Assembly (NCBI GenBank): GCA_964444735.1 | Contig: CAYUIJ010000003.1 | Span: 11,162-75,161, forward strand | Reading direction: 5' to 3' | From: Phocaeicola_A sp964444735 | GTDB taxonomy: Bacteria > Bacteroidota > Bacteroidia > Bacteroidales > Bacteroidaceae | DNA length: 64,000 nucleotides | Shown: in pieces, positions 16,845 through 26,696 of the stretch | Numbering within the stretch: position 1 is the first letter of the stretch | How the letters are laid out: every line of letters starts with the position of its first letter | Notes under the pieces: generated by a model | Seen by the model: the letters and a program-made list of their open reading frames with translations, nothing else | Databases searched by the model: none | Told to the model about the DNA's origin: nothing | Position numbers and translations under genes: made by a program

Positions 16845-17543
16845 TTAAATACGAGGGAACACTATTTCCAATCCATTGTCATCCACTATCGGCGGATTCC
16901 CTTCTTCTTTATAGCGCTCATAAGCATCAATGATTTCCTGACGTGACTCTTCCGTTCTCGGAATATCCGCATATATATTTCCAGTACAATCCATCATGAA
17001 AAAATATTTCGCATCAGAGTAGCTACCCCAAAATGAATCATGCCAGTTATACGGCTCTATTGAATAATACACGTCTATCCTGAAAACGCTCTTGTCTACC
17101 CTGCCCGGATCAAACTGATGCAGCGGGTTCGTATAATCGAACATCAGGCACGTTGTATAAGGATCACTCTTCGTGATATTTTCCGGTCTTTTCACCATCA
17201 CCTTCACCACTTGAATATTCGTATCCAGAGCGGCATAGACATATTTTTCATCTAAGACAACCTCCGCATGCAACTCGCTTTCACTATCCTCTGCCACCTT
17301 AAAGCAAAAATCCCTCGGCTCAGCAAGCAATTCTCCCTGAAGCTGTACCTGTACCTCCTTTTCCAAAAACAAATGCTTTTTTATATAATCCGTGTCTTGG
17401 AACTCACACCGGCTGCTCTCCCTGTAAAAGTTCAGCCGTGGAGACTGGCTGTAAAAATCTATTTCATTTTGTTCACACCCGATAATACAAAATCCCGGTA
17501 TCAGGAGTAACAAACCCAAATCATATCTTTTCATTTTCTGCAT
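16845..17543 (-). CDS. DUF4843 surface lipoprotein of uptake locus 1
   Basis: This 232-residue protein has a signal peptide with a lipobox ending IIGC and then about 205 mature residues. Its length, position between SusD and a PKD-like lipoprotein, and segments such as VFRIDVYYSIEPYNWHDSFW agree with the DUF4843 family of SusCD-accessory lipoproteins. The start is 2 bases after the SusD stop, so translation is probably coupled. The family has no known catalytic role; in this context it probably sits on the SusCD complex. Confidence 0.8.
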   Translation of the reverse strand: MQKMKRYDLGLLLLIPGFCIIGCEQNEIDFYSQSPRLNFYRESSRCEFQDTDYIKKHLFLEKEVQVQLQGELLAEPRDFCFKVAEDSESELHAEVVLDEKYVYAALDTNIQVVKVMVKRPENITKSDPYTTCLMFDYTNPLHQFDPGRVDKSVFRIDVYYSIEPYNWHDSFWGSYSDAKYFFMMDCTGNIYADIPRTEESRQEIIDAYERYKEEGNPPIVDDNGLEIVFPRI

Positions 17544-17545
17544 TT

Positions 17546-19033
17546 TTATTGATTGTTACCAAAAGTAATCTCGTCATCCGGAATCGTTATCTTGTAATGA
17601 CTGCTCATGTCATTCACCGGACAGCGATAAAACGTCTTATAGTTCTGATGCTTGTAATAATAGAAAAGCAGGCCTTCTCCCAGGAACTCTTTTCTATATT
17701 CCTTCATGATTTCATTTATCCGTACGGTTTTGGCATTATCATACCCCTCTCTCGTGTCTAATCCGTCATAGGCGTCATCACCGCGGATCTCGTCATCATA
17801 AGAAATCCCCCTGCTCCATCTCACCGTATTCAGCGCCTCCGCGCTTTTCTCCCTGTCTTTCTCACATTCTGCCACAATATAATACATTTCCGGCAGACGG
17901 ATTAACGGCACCATATTCTTGCCATCTTCCTCATCACTGTAACCGCCCTGCTCATACTTACGGCTGTACCTGTAATTCCTGTTCGACTGCCTCTTTGTCG
18001 CCCAAGCCCCGTCAGATCCCCTGAAATCGGTACTCCCGCCTTCAGACTTCTCATATAAGGCGTCAAAACTATCCTCCGTAAGATAAACGTGCTGTACGGG
18101 ATTGCCTATATCAGGGTTGCTGTTGAAATTCTGATCTATCACTTTGTCCAGTTCATAGACATTCAGCCCGAAAATGAACTCCCCAAACAGAATTTTATTG
18201 CTATAAGTATTATACAGCCCCCAATAGGGAGCCTCTATGACTTCCCGCGCGTAAGCGACGGCCTTTTCCTTACTCTCATCATCCCCCATATAGCAATAGA
18301 CCCTTGCCAGCATCGCCTTTACGGCAAAAATATTCATCCGTAACTGCCTTCTGCTGATGAACGCCTCATACAACTTGTTATAGTTTGAGGCATCCCTTGC
18401 TGTAAACAGGCGGGTATCATGCTCCTCCAGCAGCTTCTCCGCCTCATTCAAATCAGCCAATATGCATCCAACCACCTCGTTGGCCGGCAATAAAGGAGTC
18501 GCTTCATTATCAAAGCCTGTACGGTAAGCTATTGATTTCTCCGTAGGGGCGGTACTGTACACAGGCCCGAACATCCGCAGCAGGTCAAAATGCAAGAAAG
18601 CGCGCAGCCCTAACGCCTCCCCTTTCATCATTTCGTAATAATGCTCCGTTGTGATAACAGAGCGGTTGCTTTCTAAATAAGACAAGAAATTATTGATATT
18701 GGCAATGATATTATACATGTTCAGATAAACCGTATTTTTCAGGCCTGCCGTTTTTTCCGCCTCATAGTCATAACGCTCATCTTCGCTTATGTCAGGAAAA
18801 TTATCGTAGTTGCATGCCAAAAAATCAAGGAATCCGTAAGTCAGGTTTTTTGCGTAAAGAGAATTGTCTCCCATCTTGATATAAAAACCGGTAAGCACAT
18901 CCTTAAAGCCCCCTTCTGTGCTAAACAGATCCTCTGCCTGAATCGATGTCTTGGGCTGTACGTCCAACCAGTCGGAGCAGGAGGAAATTCCCAGCAATAC
19001 TATCCCCAATAAAATTATGCATAATCTTTTCAT
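17546..19033 (-). CDS. SusD/RagB family substrate-binding lipoprotein, locus 1
   Basis: SusD proteins form the lid that captures substrate over the SusC barrel. This 495-residue member has a lipobox ending ISSC at Cys19, followed by SDWLDVQPKTSIQAEDLF, the classic SusD start. The middle carries TPR-like helices (ALGLRAFLHFDLLRMFGPVY is typical). The C-terminus ends in IPDDEITFGNNQ. It lies 15 bases after SusC. The sequence does not show whether the ligand is peptide or glycan. No glycoside hydrolase lies nearby, which argues against a polysaccharide locus. Confidence 0.94.
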   Translation of the reverse strand: MKRLCIILLGIVLLGISSCSDWLDVQPKTSIQAEDLFSTEGGFKDVLTGFYIKMGDNSLYAKNLTYGFLDFLACNYDNFPDISEDERYDYEAEKTAGLKNTVYLNMYNIIANINNFLSYLESNRSVITTEHYYEMMKGEALGLRAFLHFDLLRMFGPVYSTAPTEKSIAYRTGFDNEATPLLPANEVVGCILADLNEAEKLLEEHDTRLFTARDASNYNKLYEAFISRRQLRMNIFAVKAMLARVYCYMGDDESKEKAVAYAREVIEAPYWGLYNTYSNKILFGEFIFGLNVYELDKVIDQNFNSNPDIGNPVQHVYLTEDSFDALYEKSEGGSTDFRGSDGAWATKRQSNRNYRYSRKYEQGGYSDEEDGKNMVPLIRLPEMYYIVAECEKDREKSAEALNTVRWSRGISYDDEIRGDDAYDGLDTREGYDNAKTVRINEIMKEYRKEFLGEGLLFYYYKHQNYKTFYRCPVNDMSSHYKITIPDDEITFGNNQ

Positions 19034-19048
19034 AACAATAACATTTAA

Positions 19049-22000
19049 TTAAAACAACAGATTTAGTGAGAGTGCGAACTGACGCTCAAAAGGATAGCTC
19101 AGGCCTCTCTCCTGCTTCACTGTCGAGATATAAAACAAATCCTCCATATTAAAAGAAACCGTCGCGGATGTCAGTCCTAACTTTTTAATGTATGCGGCAT
19201 TAGACGAATCCATCCTGTAACTAAAGGAAAGGGCTCCCATCTGTAATGTGTTTTCATCCATCACAAACCTCGAGCTGGCTTTTGTCATTGACCCCCGTCC
19301 GGATATTTTCTTATAGCGGGATCTGTCTCCCATCTTCTGCCAGCGCAAGTCTAACACCCGCTTGTCTGCATTATACAATAAATCGGCATTTTCGACCTTG
19401 TCTACCAACGTCTGATTATACATCTGGCCGCCAAACTTGTAGGCAAAATTCACATTCATGCTAAAACCTTTATACGTAAAGGCCGAATTTATGTTTCCCT
19501 GCCACTTGGGCTCCGTATTGCCATAAGGGACCTGATCCACCACATCCCATATTCCGGTCATTTCCCCGTTACGTTTCAAGAAAATTTCCTCTCCGGTCGA
19601 CGGATCTATTCCCAAGGACCTTACCACCCAGATTCTGTTCAACGACTCGCCTTCTTCATAATGAGGGAGCGGCGAGGATTCCACGTTGCCGGCATTTACC
19701 TCATTCATGTGGCGCAACGCCTGGGATATCTTTTTCAATTTGTCCGTATTGTGGGAGCCGTTGACTGAAACCGTCCAATATGCAGACTTCTCGACATTCT
19801 TGTACGGAATGAACGCAAGATTGAACTCGACTCCCCTGTTTTCAATCTCGCCCATATTTTCCGGATAAGAGTTGAACCCCAGAGACGGAGCTATTGTAAT
19901 CTGAGACAACGAGTTTTTCGTCAGCTTTTTAAAATACTCAATCCGTGCCGTAATACGCCCGTCAAGCACTCCTGCCTCCAAAGCCAGATTCCAAGTATCC
20001 GTCTCCTGCCATTTCAGCTTGTCGTTCGGCATTGCGACCAGTTCGACTCCCGTTCCGTCAGAGGCCACATAAGGCTTTAAAAGATTTCCGTAAGTGTACA
20101 GTTCCTGAGACTGATAAGGGGCGAACCCCTGCGTGCCGGTTATCCCATAGCTCCCTCTCAACGTCAGTTCTGAAAGGAAATCCGCCCGAGCAAGAAAATT
20201 CTCCTTTTTCAGGTCCCAACGCAAACCGGCGGACCAGAAAGGAGCGAAACGGTTGTCTTTTCCAAACTGAGAAGAGCCGTTTATGCTAATATTAAAATCG
20301 GCAGAATATTTATAGTCGTAAGAATATCCGAAACTGCCAACCCAGTTTACAGAACGGGTCGTGTTCTCAGTTCCCGTCATCTTCTCATCGTATTTTTTCC
20401 CGAACAGCATATCGTCCATATTGTCATTAGGAAATCCCGTCACATAGGCGCCGTAGCTGCTGTTTTGACTTTCTTGCAACGACATCCGTACATTTCCTGT
20501 CACATAATGAACCCTGTTAAACAGTTTGTTATAGCTTCCGGTCAAATCAAAAGAATAGCTTAGGTTCTCCGTTTGCGTCCTGCGAAAATCTCCCTTTAAC
20601 GCGGGGTCGCTCTGTTCCAAAAAAGCCGTATGCTGCGCAGGCCTGAACACGTCTGTCTTCCCCACGCCCTTAGACAACGCGAAACTTCCTTCCAGACGGA
20701 TATCTTCTGTAGGATCATACTCAATTTTAAATTGTTCCCTTACACCGAAGCTCGTTGTCCGGTTTTTAGTCTTAAACGTTGTGTTATACATCGGATTGGC
20801 ATAACTCGACGATCCTTCCATTCCAGGGACAGTACCCGTAAAATCATCCAGTCTTTTTGTTATCTCGCCATTCTCTCCGTAAGGCCTCAAATAAGGATTC
20901 AGCTTTGTATATTCGCTAAAATCGCCCCATGGCGACTCATCTCCCACGGCGTCATCCACTGTCACGCTGTTTTTCAATAAAATTTTCTTAAAGCGGTACT
21001 GCAAATCCAGCGCCCCGGTTATCGTATTCCGTTTGGATCCCTTCATCACGCCGGGAGTTCCATTATACCCGAAATACAGCTTATAGCGTAAAGCCCTGTC
21101 TCCTCCCTCAAGGGTCAGGGTATGCCTTTCTTGCACGGCAGTCCTTAACGGCTTATCCAGCCAGTAGGTATTCACGCCGCGTTTCACCTCCCGAAGCTTG
21201 GCCTGATAAGTGTTTTTTACATCCGTATTATCACCGTTGTCATATATTCCCGCCAGCCACTCCGCTTCCAGCTTTTCAGTCGCATTCATCAAATTATAGT
21301 CAGACAAATCCGGAGTATCAAACCTTAAGTTTCCGCCGTAAGTCACCCACAGCCGTCCTTCTTTCGGCAGCTTCGTCGTTATGACAATGACTCCGTTTGC
21401 AGCCTTGGCTCCATAAATCGCCGTTGCCGCCGCATCTTTTAACAAGGTTATTGACTCGACCCTGTCCGGATCCAGATCAACCATTGTCTGTAATGAGATT
21501 TCAAAACCGTCTAACATCAATAAAGGCTGATTGGGGTAGGTTGAATACTCTCCCTGCAAGGTTACCATATCCGCAGAAGACGACAGGCTGCCCCCTCCCG
21601 GCAAAGTGGCCTGCCCCCTCATTCGTAAATCGGGCAGACTGTTCGGATTTGAGCCGTTCACAAAATCCTCCGTAATCCGAAAGCTGGGATCCATGGCCGA
21701 CAAAGCCTTTGCAATATTAGTCGTGCTTATTTTTTTCAATTCTTCTCCGCTGACGGTAAAAGCCGACCCTGTAAACCCTTCCTTTTTCCGGTTAAACATT
21801 CCCGTCACCACAACCTCCGACAACTCCTCGCTGTTTTCTTCCATTACCACAGACAGCGGCTTCATGCCTTTTTTCAAATCTTTCAGCACAACAGACACAT
21901 CTTTCATTCCGACAAACGAAAACACCAGCACCGTACCGTCCGTTCCGGGCACTTCCATAGAAAACCTGCCATCCTTATCGGTAACCGTCCCGATCGTGGT

Positions 22001-22267
22001 TCCCTTGACCCGGATTGTCACACCAGACAAAACGTACTTTTCATTGTCCGTCACGGTTCCCGTAACCAGAACAGTCTCTTTCTCTGCTCCCTTGACAATC
22101 TGCCCGGCACGGGCCTGTACCGATTCAAAGCTTGCATCCGTAACTTCCATTGCAGTCCATCGAGCCCCGGTCATTGCCGTTACCGGAAAAAACGGCATGA
22201 ACAAAAAGACAGCAGCCGTTTTTTTACATACCAACCGGAACTTTCCTACTCCATTCCTTTTTTTCAT
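19049..22267 (-). CDS. SusC/RagA TonB-linked outer membrane transporter, locus 1
   Basis: SusC is the TonB-dependent barrel that imports what SusD captures. From the ATG at 22267 (MKKRNGVGKFRLVCKKTAAV) the protein has 1072 residues: signal peptide, a carboxypeptidase-regulatory-like domain (about 66-150, GTVTDNEKYVLSGVTIRVKG), plug (SEVVVTGMF; LLKDAAATAIYGAKAANGVI) and a long barrel ending in Phe (FALSLNLLF). There is no STN signalling domain, unlike the SusC of locus 2. An in-frame ATG at 22318 would add 17 residues before the signal peptide and is unlikely to be used. No sigma or anti-sigma gene is next to it, so control must come from elsewhere or from its promoter region, which carries a C8 tract. 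Confidence 0.95.
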   Translation of the reverse strand: MKKRNGVGKFRLVCKKTAAVFLFMPFFPVTAMTGARWTAMEVTDASFESVQARAGQIVKGAEKETVLVTGTVTDNEKYVLSGVTIRVKGTTIGTVTDKDGRFSMEVPGTDGTVLVFSFVGMKDVSVVLKDLKKGMKPLSVVMEENSEELSEVVVTGMFNRKKEGFTGSAFTVSGEELKKISTTNIAKALSAMDPSFRITEDFVNGSNPNSLPDLRMRGQATLPGGGSLSSSADMVTLQGEYSTYPNQPLLMLDGFEISLQTMVDLDPDRVESITLLKDAAATAIYGAKAANGVIVITTKLPKEGRLWVTYGGNLRFDTPDLSDYNLMNATEKLEAEWLAGIYDNGDNTDVKNTYQAKLREVKRGVNTYWLDKPLRTAVQERHTLTLEGGDRALRYKLYFGYNGTPGVMKGSKRNTITGALDLQYRFKKILLKNSVTVDDAVGDESPWGDFSEYTKLNPYLRPYGENGEITKRLDDFTGTVPGMEGSSSYANPMYNTTFKTKNRTTSFGVREQFKIEYDPTEDIRLEGSFALSKGVGKTDVFRPAQHTAFLEQSDPALKGDFRRTQTENLSYSFDLTGSYNKLFNRVHYVTGNVRMSLQESQNSSYGAYVTGFPNDNMDDMLFGKKYDEKMTGTENTTRSVNWVGSFGYSYDYKYSADFNISINGSSQFGKDNRFAPFWSAGLRWDLKKENFLARADFLSELTLRGSYGITGTQGFAPYQSQELYTYGNLLKPYVASDGTGVELVAMPNDKLKWQETDTWNLALEAGVLDGRITARIEYFKKLTKNSLSQITIAPSLGFNSYPENMGEIENRGVEFNLAFIPYKNVEKSAYWTVSVNGSHNTDKLKKISQALRHMNEVNAGNVESSPLPHYEEGESLNRIWVVRSLGIDPSTGEEIFLKRNGEMTGIWDVVDQVPYGNTEPKWQGNINSAFTYKGFSMNVNFAYKFGGQMYNQTLVDKVENADLLYNADKRVLDLRWQKMGDRSRYKKISGRGSMTKASSRFVMDENTLQMGALSFSYRMDSSNAAYIKKLGLTSATVSFNMEDLFYISTVKQERGLSYPFERQFALSLNLLF

Positions 22268-22334
22268 AATATAAAAATTTAACGTTACTAAAATATTTAT
22301 GCATAGAAAGTTGTGCATATCATAAATTACGTTA

Positions 22335-22374
22335 TAAAAGTATGCATTTTAATTATAGTAACATTACCCCCCCC
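22335..22374 (-). promoter_or_regulatory. Probable promoter of uptake locus 1, with an adjoining C8/G8 tract
   Basis: On the minus strand TACTTTTA (plus 22335-22342) is one mismatch from TAnnTTTG; no good -33 box is seen. A run of eight C on the plus strand (G8 on the coding strand) at 22367-22374 lies just upstream of where the -33 element should be. Transcription should begin near 22328. Changes in tract length could move upstream binding sites relative to the promoter. Confidence 0.4.
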
Positions 22375-22807
22375 GTATTTAACATATATTTAACGTAAAT
22401 ATACGTGTATTAACACCTTGTCCTCCTTGCAAGCGGCCGTCTGTCCGCTATGACAGCGGACAATCAGGCCTAAGCCGCAGACATTGCAGACAAGGCCTGT
22501 CAAAAACGCGATACGGGCCTTGCCCGGATTACCGGGAAGACGGGCGCATTTACAATCCTGCAGTGAAAGATTCTGCCGTCAGTCACCGCGTTCTGCTCGT
22601 TTCCATGGATTCCGGTTGCCGGCAAGGGCGGCACAGCCTGGCAAAATACGGTCCATCCCACAAAAACGGATCTTACAGGAAACCGGCAAATTCAGAGACA
22701 TCTTACTTCCGCTCATTTTCAGCCATTTGGAATTTTCCACGTCATTCCACCGTTGCTTGCGATTATTCAACGGCGAGACTTCCGGCAGACTGGATACGGA
22801 TATAATT
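22375..22807. other. Intergenic region between uptake locus 1 and the MBL hydrolase gene
   Basis: About 430 bases without a supported gene. A hairpin with an 8-bp stem (TGTCCGCT and AGCGGACA, 22442-22462) is present but lacks a T-run. Short frames here have no family resemblance. The part nearest 22807 is the 3' flank of the leftward MBL gene, and I saw no terminator in it. Confidence 0.4.
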
Positions 22808-23584
22808 TTAAACCGTAAAGATACCGGGCACTGATATAACAAGCCCATCGTATGCCAAATGCACATGACGAGGCAGTGTCTTTTCCACCTCGCGATGCAA
22901 TCCTATATGATGGCACATGTGGATAAAGTAGGTTTCCGAAGGATTCACTCCGGATACAAATTCCAAAGCCTCTTCCACGCTTTGATGAGCCGGGTGCGGC
23001 TCATGACGCAGCGCGTTTACAACAAGGCATTTTACACCGCTCAGATACCGGCGGCTTTCTTCGGGCATTGTCTTCATATCGGTTATATAAGCCATGTCGC
23101 CCATACGATATCCCAATATAGGCAGCAGACCGTGCATAACCCGGAGGGGAGTTATCTCTACGCCTTTGACAAAGAAAGGAACTCCGTCGGTTATCTTAAC
23201 CAGATTCACCCGGGGGACACCCGGATATCTGTTTTCTGCAAAACAATAAGGCATGCGTGTCTTTAAACGTTCGCTTGTACTTTCTTCCGCGTATATGGAT
23301 ATTTCTCCAAAACGGCAAAAGGGACGCAGGTCATCAATTCCTCCCACATGGTCATAATGCTCGTGAGTTATCAGCACCCCGTCAACCTGTCTAAAAGGAA
23401 GATGCATCATCTGCTCCCTGAAATCGGGGCCGCAGTCTATTAATATGCGTACGTCATTAACCTCAACCAATGCCGATGTACGCAGTCTTTTATCATGCGC
23501 GTCATTTGAAACGCAAACCTCACACTGGCATCCAATCTCAGGGACCCCCGTAGAAGTGCCGCTTCCAAGTATCGTAACCTTCAT
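22808..23584 (-). CDS. MBL-fold metallohydrolase (PhnP-like phosphodiesterase group)
   Basis: The 258-residue protein has the metallo-beta-lactamase signature HEHYDH (residues 74-79) and the following GGIDDLRPF, so it should bind two metal ions. Near the start, GCQCEVC (Cys19, Cys21, Cys24) matches the extra zinc site of PhnP, which opens cyclic ribose phosphates. The true substrate in Bacteroidales is not known. It starts 21 bases after murB, and the DUF4348-like lipoprotein, murB and this gene appear to be one leftward operon. Confidence 0.88.
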   Translation of the reverse strand: MKVTILGSGTSTGVPEIGCQCEVCVSNDAHDKRLRTSALVEVNDVRILIDCGPDFREQMMHLPFRQVDGVLITHEHYDHVGGIDDLRPFCRFGEISIYAEESTSERLKTRMPYCFAENRYPGVPRVNLVKITDGVPFFVKGVEITPLRVMHGLLPILGYRMGDMAYITDMKTMPEESRRYLSGVKCLVVNALRHEPHPAHQSVEEALEFVSGVNPSETYFIHMCHHIGLHREVEKTLPRHVHLAYDGLVISVPGIFTV

Positions 23585-23605
23585 ATATGCAGATAATGCC
23601 AGTCT

Positions 23606-24625
23606 TTAATCAATATAATCAACCTCCGGAAAAATATCAACGCCGAACTTCCGTTTCACATCCTGCTGCACGGCATGTGCCAGAAGCATGATTTCCTGTC
23701 CGGTCGCACCGCCTAAATTGACAAGCACCAAAGCCTGTCTTTCATGAACACCGGCTTTTCCCAAGGTACGTCCTTTCCATCCGCACCGGTCAATCATCCA
23801 TCCCGCGGGAATCTTTACCGAGTCCTTGTCTACCTCATAATAAGGCATGGAAGGATACTCGGCCTGCAATTCGCGGAACTGCCCGCGCGGCACAACGGGA
23901 TTCATGAAGAAACTGCCCGCATTGCCCAGCACTTTAGGATCGGGCAATTTACTGCCGCGAACAGCACATACCGCATTCCTCACATTTTCCAGTGTCAAGG
24001 GCTTCCTTTCGAGAACCGCTCTCAGATTGCCGTAATCAATATGGAAAACCGGATTCTTAACCAGCTTATATACCACATGGGTTACAATATATTTCCCTTT
24101 CAGCTCTTTCTTAAATATGCTCTGCCGGTATGCATGCCTGCACTCATCGGCGTCAAAAAGGCGTATCCGCGCCGTATCCGTCTCTACGGCCTCCACTTGG
24201 GCTATTATGTCTTTTGCCTCTACTCCGTACGCGCCTATATTCTGTATGGCGCTGGCCCCCACTTCTCCCGGAATAGCCGACAGGTTCTCGGCTCCATACC
24301 ACTGACGCGCGACACTATAGGCAACGAAGCCGTCCCAGACTTCTCCGGCTCCTACTCTCACCCATACGGCCTCATTGTTTTCACGGCAGACTTCCATTCC
24401 TTTAATCAGCGAGTGCAATACCGTTCCTTGAAAGTCTCCGGCAAACAACAAATTACTGCCGCCCCCTATCGGAAGCATCCTTCGGCATCCGCCCGTATGT
24501 GCCGTTTCCGCAAGCAGCCTCCTCAAATCATCAACGGTTGTGTACTCTACAAAGGATTCCGCTTTTACGTTCATGCCGAACGTATTGTGCGCCAATAAAG
24601 AATAGTCGCTATATCTGTATGTCAT
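23606..24625 (-). CDS. murB: UDP-N-acetylenolpyruvoylglucosamine reductase MurB
   Basis: MurB makes UDP-N-acetylmuramic acid for peptidoglycan, using FAD and NADPH. The 339-residue length and order fit the Escherichia coli-like type I enzyme: FAD-binding segment (LPIGGGSNLLFAGDF, NLSAIPGEVGASAIQNIGAY) and substrate-binding domain with the catalytic serine in GNAGSFFMNPVV and the glutamate near the end (FPEVDYID). It starts 21 bases after the upstream lipoprotein gene and is 21 bases before the MBL gene. Confidence 0.97.
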   Translation of the reverse strand: MTYRYSDYSLLAHNTFGMNVKAESFVEYTTVDDLRRLLAETAHTGGCRRMLPIGGGSNLLFAGDFQGTVLHSLIKGMEVCRENNEAVWVRVGAGEVWDGFVAYSVARQWYGAENLSAIPGEVGASAIQNIGAYGVEAKDIIAQVEAVETDTARIRLFDADECRHAYRQSIFKKELKGKYIVTHVVYKLVKNPVFHIDYGNLRAVLERKPLTLENVRNAVCAVRGSKLPDPKVLGNAGSFFMNPVVPRGQFRELQAEYPSMPYYEVDKDSVKIPAGWMIDRCGWKGRTLGKAGVHERQALVLVNLGGATGQEIMLLAHAVQQDVKRKFGVDIFPEVDYID

Positions 24626-24646
24626 AATAAGATCCGGTTTCTGTAT

Positions 24647-25501
24647 TTAATTGCTCAAGTCCTCATATTCAGTAAGTATCCATGAGTCTCCCTCACGGGT
24701 AAAGAACAGCGTATTGCCATAACCTGTCCCGATACCCCGGAACGTGACAATCTTATGCCTTGATTTTGCACTGTACGGCTGCCCGTAATCAATGTTTGTC
24801 ATCTTGTTATTCGGTAGTGAAGGACGGAACGCAAACCATTGGTCGACAGATATGAAAGCCTCAATGACATTAAAGTCATCGTCAGGGTCATTGGTCACAA
24901 ATTTTAAAGAAGGCGCGACATGCTTTCTTTGGAAGACAGAATCATTGCAAAACACATAAAAGAAACTGAGAAAAGCCTCGTTGGGCTCGTTCCCATACGA
25001 TTTCTGAGTTATGCTTTCAAGCATCCAATGCCCTTTGTTACGTTCAAAATAATAACGGCGCGCTTCCTTCTTGTCAAGAAACAGCCACGACACATTTACT
25101 TTATCCATGCGGGTGTCTTTCTCCATTTCCATATCTTCCTCCTTGTCAAAAAGGGTATTGTAAAACTCCAGATTGGCATACAACGCATCATGTATCCATT
25201 CTGAACGCCTTATCTCTACACGTGCGGTATCCTTTACATAAGGCAGGGGAAAATGTGTCCGATACAACTGGAAACGCTTGTCGCTTGCATAAGTATATAC
25301 AAAATCGTCAAATGTCTCGTCTATATTCTCAGGTATCGCAGCCTTTGCCGCAGAATCCATTACCAAAGAATCCGCCTGGACAATGGCAGAAGAATCCTCC
25401 GCAACAGTCACGGCAATGGAACCGCCGCCTGAATTTCCCCTGCCCGGCCTGCAGCCATAGCATAGGAACAGCATTATAAATCCCACAGATAAAGTCTTCA
25501 T
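24647..25501 (-). CDS. Lipoprotein, probably DUF4348 family
   Basis: The 284-residue product has a short signal peptide with a lipobox ending LCYGC (Cys17), then a low-complexity Ser/Gly/Ala-rich linker and a globular region of about 220 residues (DETFDDFVYTYASDKRFQLY; FPLPYVKDTARVEI). It resembles the DUF4348 lipoproteins of Bacteroides; this assignment is from memory and moderately sure. No enzymatic motif is visible. It leads the operon with murB and has its own promoter, divergent from pheS. Confidence 0.7.
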   Translation of the reverse strand: MKTLSVGFIMLFLCYGCRPGRGNSGGGSIAVTVAEDSSAIVQADSLVMDSAAKAAIPENIDETFDDFVYTYASDKRFQLYRTHFPLPYVKDTARVEIRRSEWIHDALYANLEFYNTLFDKEEDMEMEKDTRMDKVNVSWLFLDKKEARRYYFERNKGHWMLESITQKSYGNEPNEAFLSFFYVFCNDSVFQRKHVAPSLKFVTNDPDDDFNVIEAFISVDQWFAFRPSLPNNKMTNIDYGQPYSAKSRHKIVTFRGIGTGYGNTLFFTREGDSWILTEYEDLSN

Positions 25502-25518
25502 ACTTTCAAAAATTCGTG

Positions 25519-25549
25519 CAAAATTACCTCTTTATATTTTAAAAGCAAC
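25519..25549 (-). promoter_or_regulatory. Promoter of the lipoprotein-murB-MBL operon
   Basis: On the minus strand GTTG (plus 25546-25549), a 19-bp spacer and TAATTTTG (plus 25519-25526) form a bipartite promoter with one mismatch in the -33 box. Transcription would start near 25512, leaving a very short leader of about 10 bases. Confidence 0.6.
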
Positions 25550-25570
25550 ATATTGTTCAGATTAAATCAT

Positions 25571-25578
25571 TACCTTTG
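25571..25578 (+). promoter_or_regulatory. Promoter -7 element of pheS
   Basis: TACCTTTG is a perfect -7 box. No TTTG is seen at the expected distance upstream. The expected start near 25585 is about 30 bases before the pheS ATG at 25615, which also argues against an upstream in-frame ATG at 25576. Confidence 0.55.
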
Positions 25579-25614
25579 CATGCAAATAGAACAAAAACAC
25601 AAAGCACTACTGCA

Positions 25615-26649
25615 ATGATAGCCAGAATTCAACAACTTCTGTCCGAGGTAAGCTCGCTTACGGCAAACAATGCCGAAGAGTTAGAGGCTCTCCGCATTAA
25701 ATACCTGAGCAAAAAAGGTGTCATCAACGAATTAATGACCGATTTTCGCAATGTCCCTGCCGGGCAGAAAAAAGAAGTGGGAATGAGACTAAACGAACTG
25801 AAAAAACGCACACAAGAACGGATTGCCGGGCTGAAAGAGGCATTTGAAGGCAAGGAGTGCGGATATGACGATCCGGATCTTACACGGACCGCATATCCTG
25901 TCAGGCTGGGCACAAGACATCCTCTTTCAATTGTAAAAAACGGAATCATTGACATATTCGCGCGTCTCGGATTCAATATCGCCGACGGCCCTGAGATAGA
26001 AGACGACTGGCACGTATTCTCGTCAATGAACTTTGCCGAAAACCATCCCGCACGCGACATGCAGGATACGTTCTTTATAGAAAAGAACGAAGAAAACGTT
26101 ACGCGCAACGTCATTCTGCGTACACACACATCGAGCATACAAAGCCGCGTGATGGAAACGACACAGCCGCCCGTCCGCGTCATCTGTCCAGGGCGCGTAT
26201 ACCGGAACGAAGCCGTGAGCTACCGTACACAGGCTTTCTTTCACCAGACAGAAGCCTTATATGTCGACAAGGATGTATCATTCGCCGATTTGAAACAGGT
26301 ACTGTTGCTGTTTGCAAAGGAAATGTTCGGATCAGACACCAAGATTCGTCTACGCCCTTCCTACTTCCCGTTTACAGAGCCATCGGCCGAAATGGATATC
26401 AGCTGTAATATTTGCGGAGGAAAAGGATGCCCGTTCTGCAAAAAAACCGGATGGGTTGAAATACTGGGATGCGGAATGGTCGATCCCAATGTATTGGATC
26501 TGAACGGAATTGACAGCAAGGTATACAGCGGCTACGCACTCGGCATGGGTATTGAGCGTATCGCCAACCTGATATATCGCGTCAATGACCTGCGTCTGTT
26601 TTCAGAAAACGATACCCGTTTCCTGAAAGAATTTGAAGCGGCCCATTAA
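25615..26649 (+). CDS. pheS: Phenylalanine--tRNA ligase alpha subunit
   Basis: PheS with PheT forms the enzyme that charges tRNA-Phe. From the ATG at 25615 (MIARIQQLLSEV) the protein has 344 residues: an N-terminal coiled coil, then the class II catalytic core (YRTQAFFHQTEALYVDKDVS; FPFTEPSAEMDISC; motif 3 YALGMGIERIANLIY). A cysteine-rich stretch CNICGGKGCPFC lies in the core. pheT is not in this window, so the two subunit genes are separate here. Confidence 0.96.
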   Translation: MIARIQQLLSEVSSLTANNAEELEALRIKYLSKKGVINELMTDFRNVPAGQKKEVGMRLNELKKRTQERIAGLKEAFEGKECGYDDPDLTRTAYPVRLGTRHPLSIVKNGIIDIFARLGFNIADGPEIEDDWHVFSSMNFAENHPARDMQDTFFIEKNEENVTRNVILRTHTSSIQSRVMETTQPPVRVICPGRVYRNEAVSYRTQAFFHQTEALYVDKDVSFADLKQVLLLFAKEMFGSDTKIRLRPSYFPFTEPSAEMDISCNICGGKGCPFCKKTGWVEILGCGMVDPNVLDLNGIDSKVYSGYALGMGIERIANLIYRVNDLRLFSENDTRFLKEFEAAH

Positions 26650-26696
26650 AAACGGGCAGGCCATGATTCTAATATTTATAACCGGCAAAGGCTGTC

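Noticed and set aside
22484..22866. Overlapping frames on both strands between susC and the MBL gene
   Set aside because: They conflict with each other, have no recognisable domain and no promoter.
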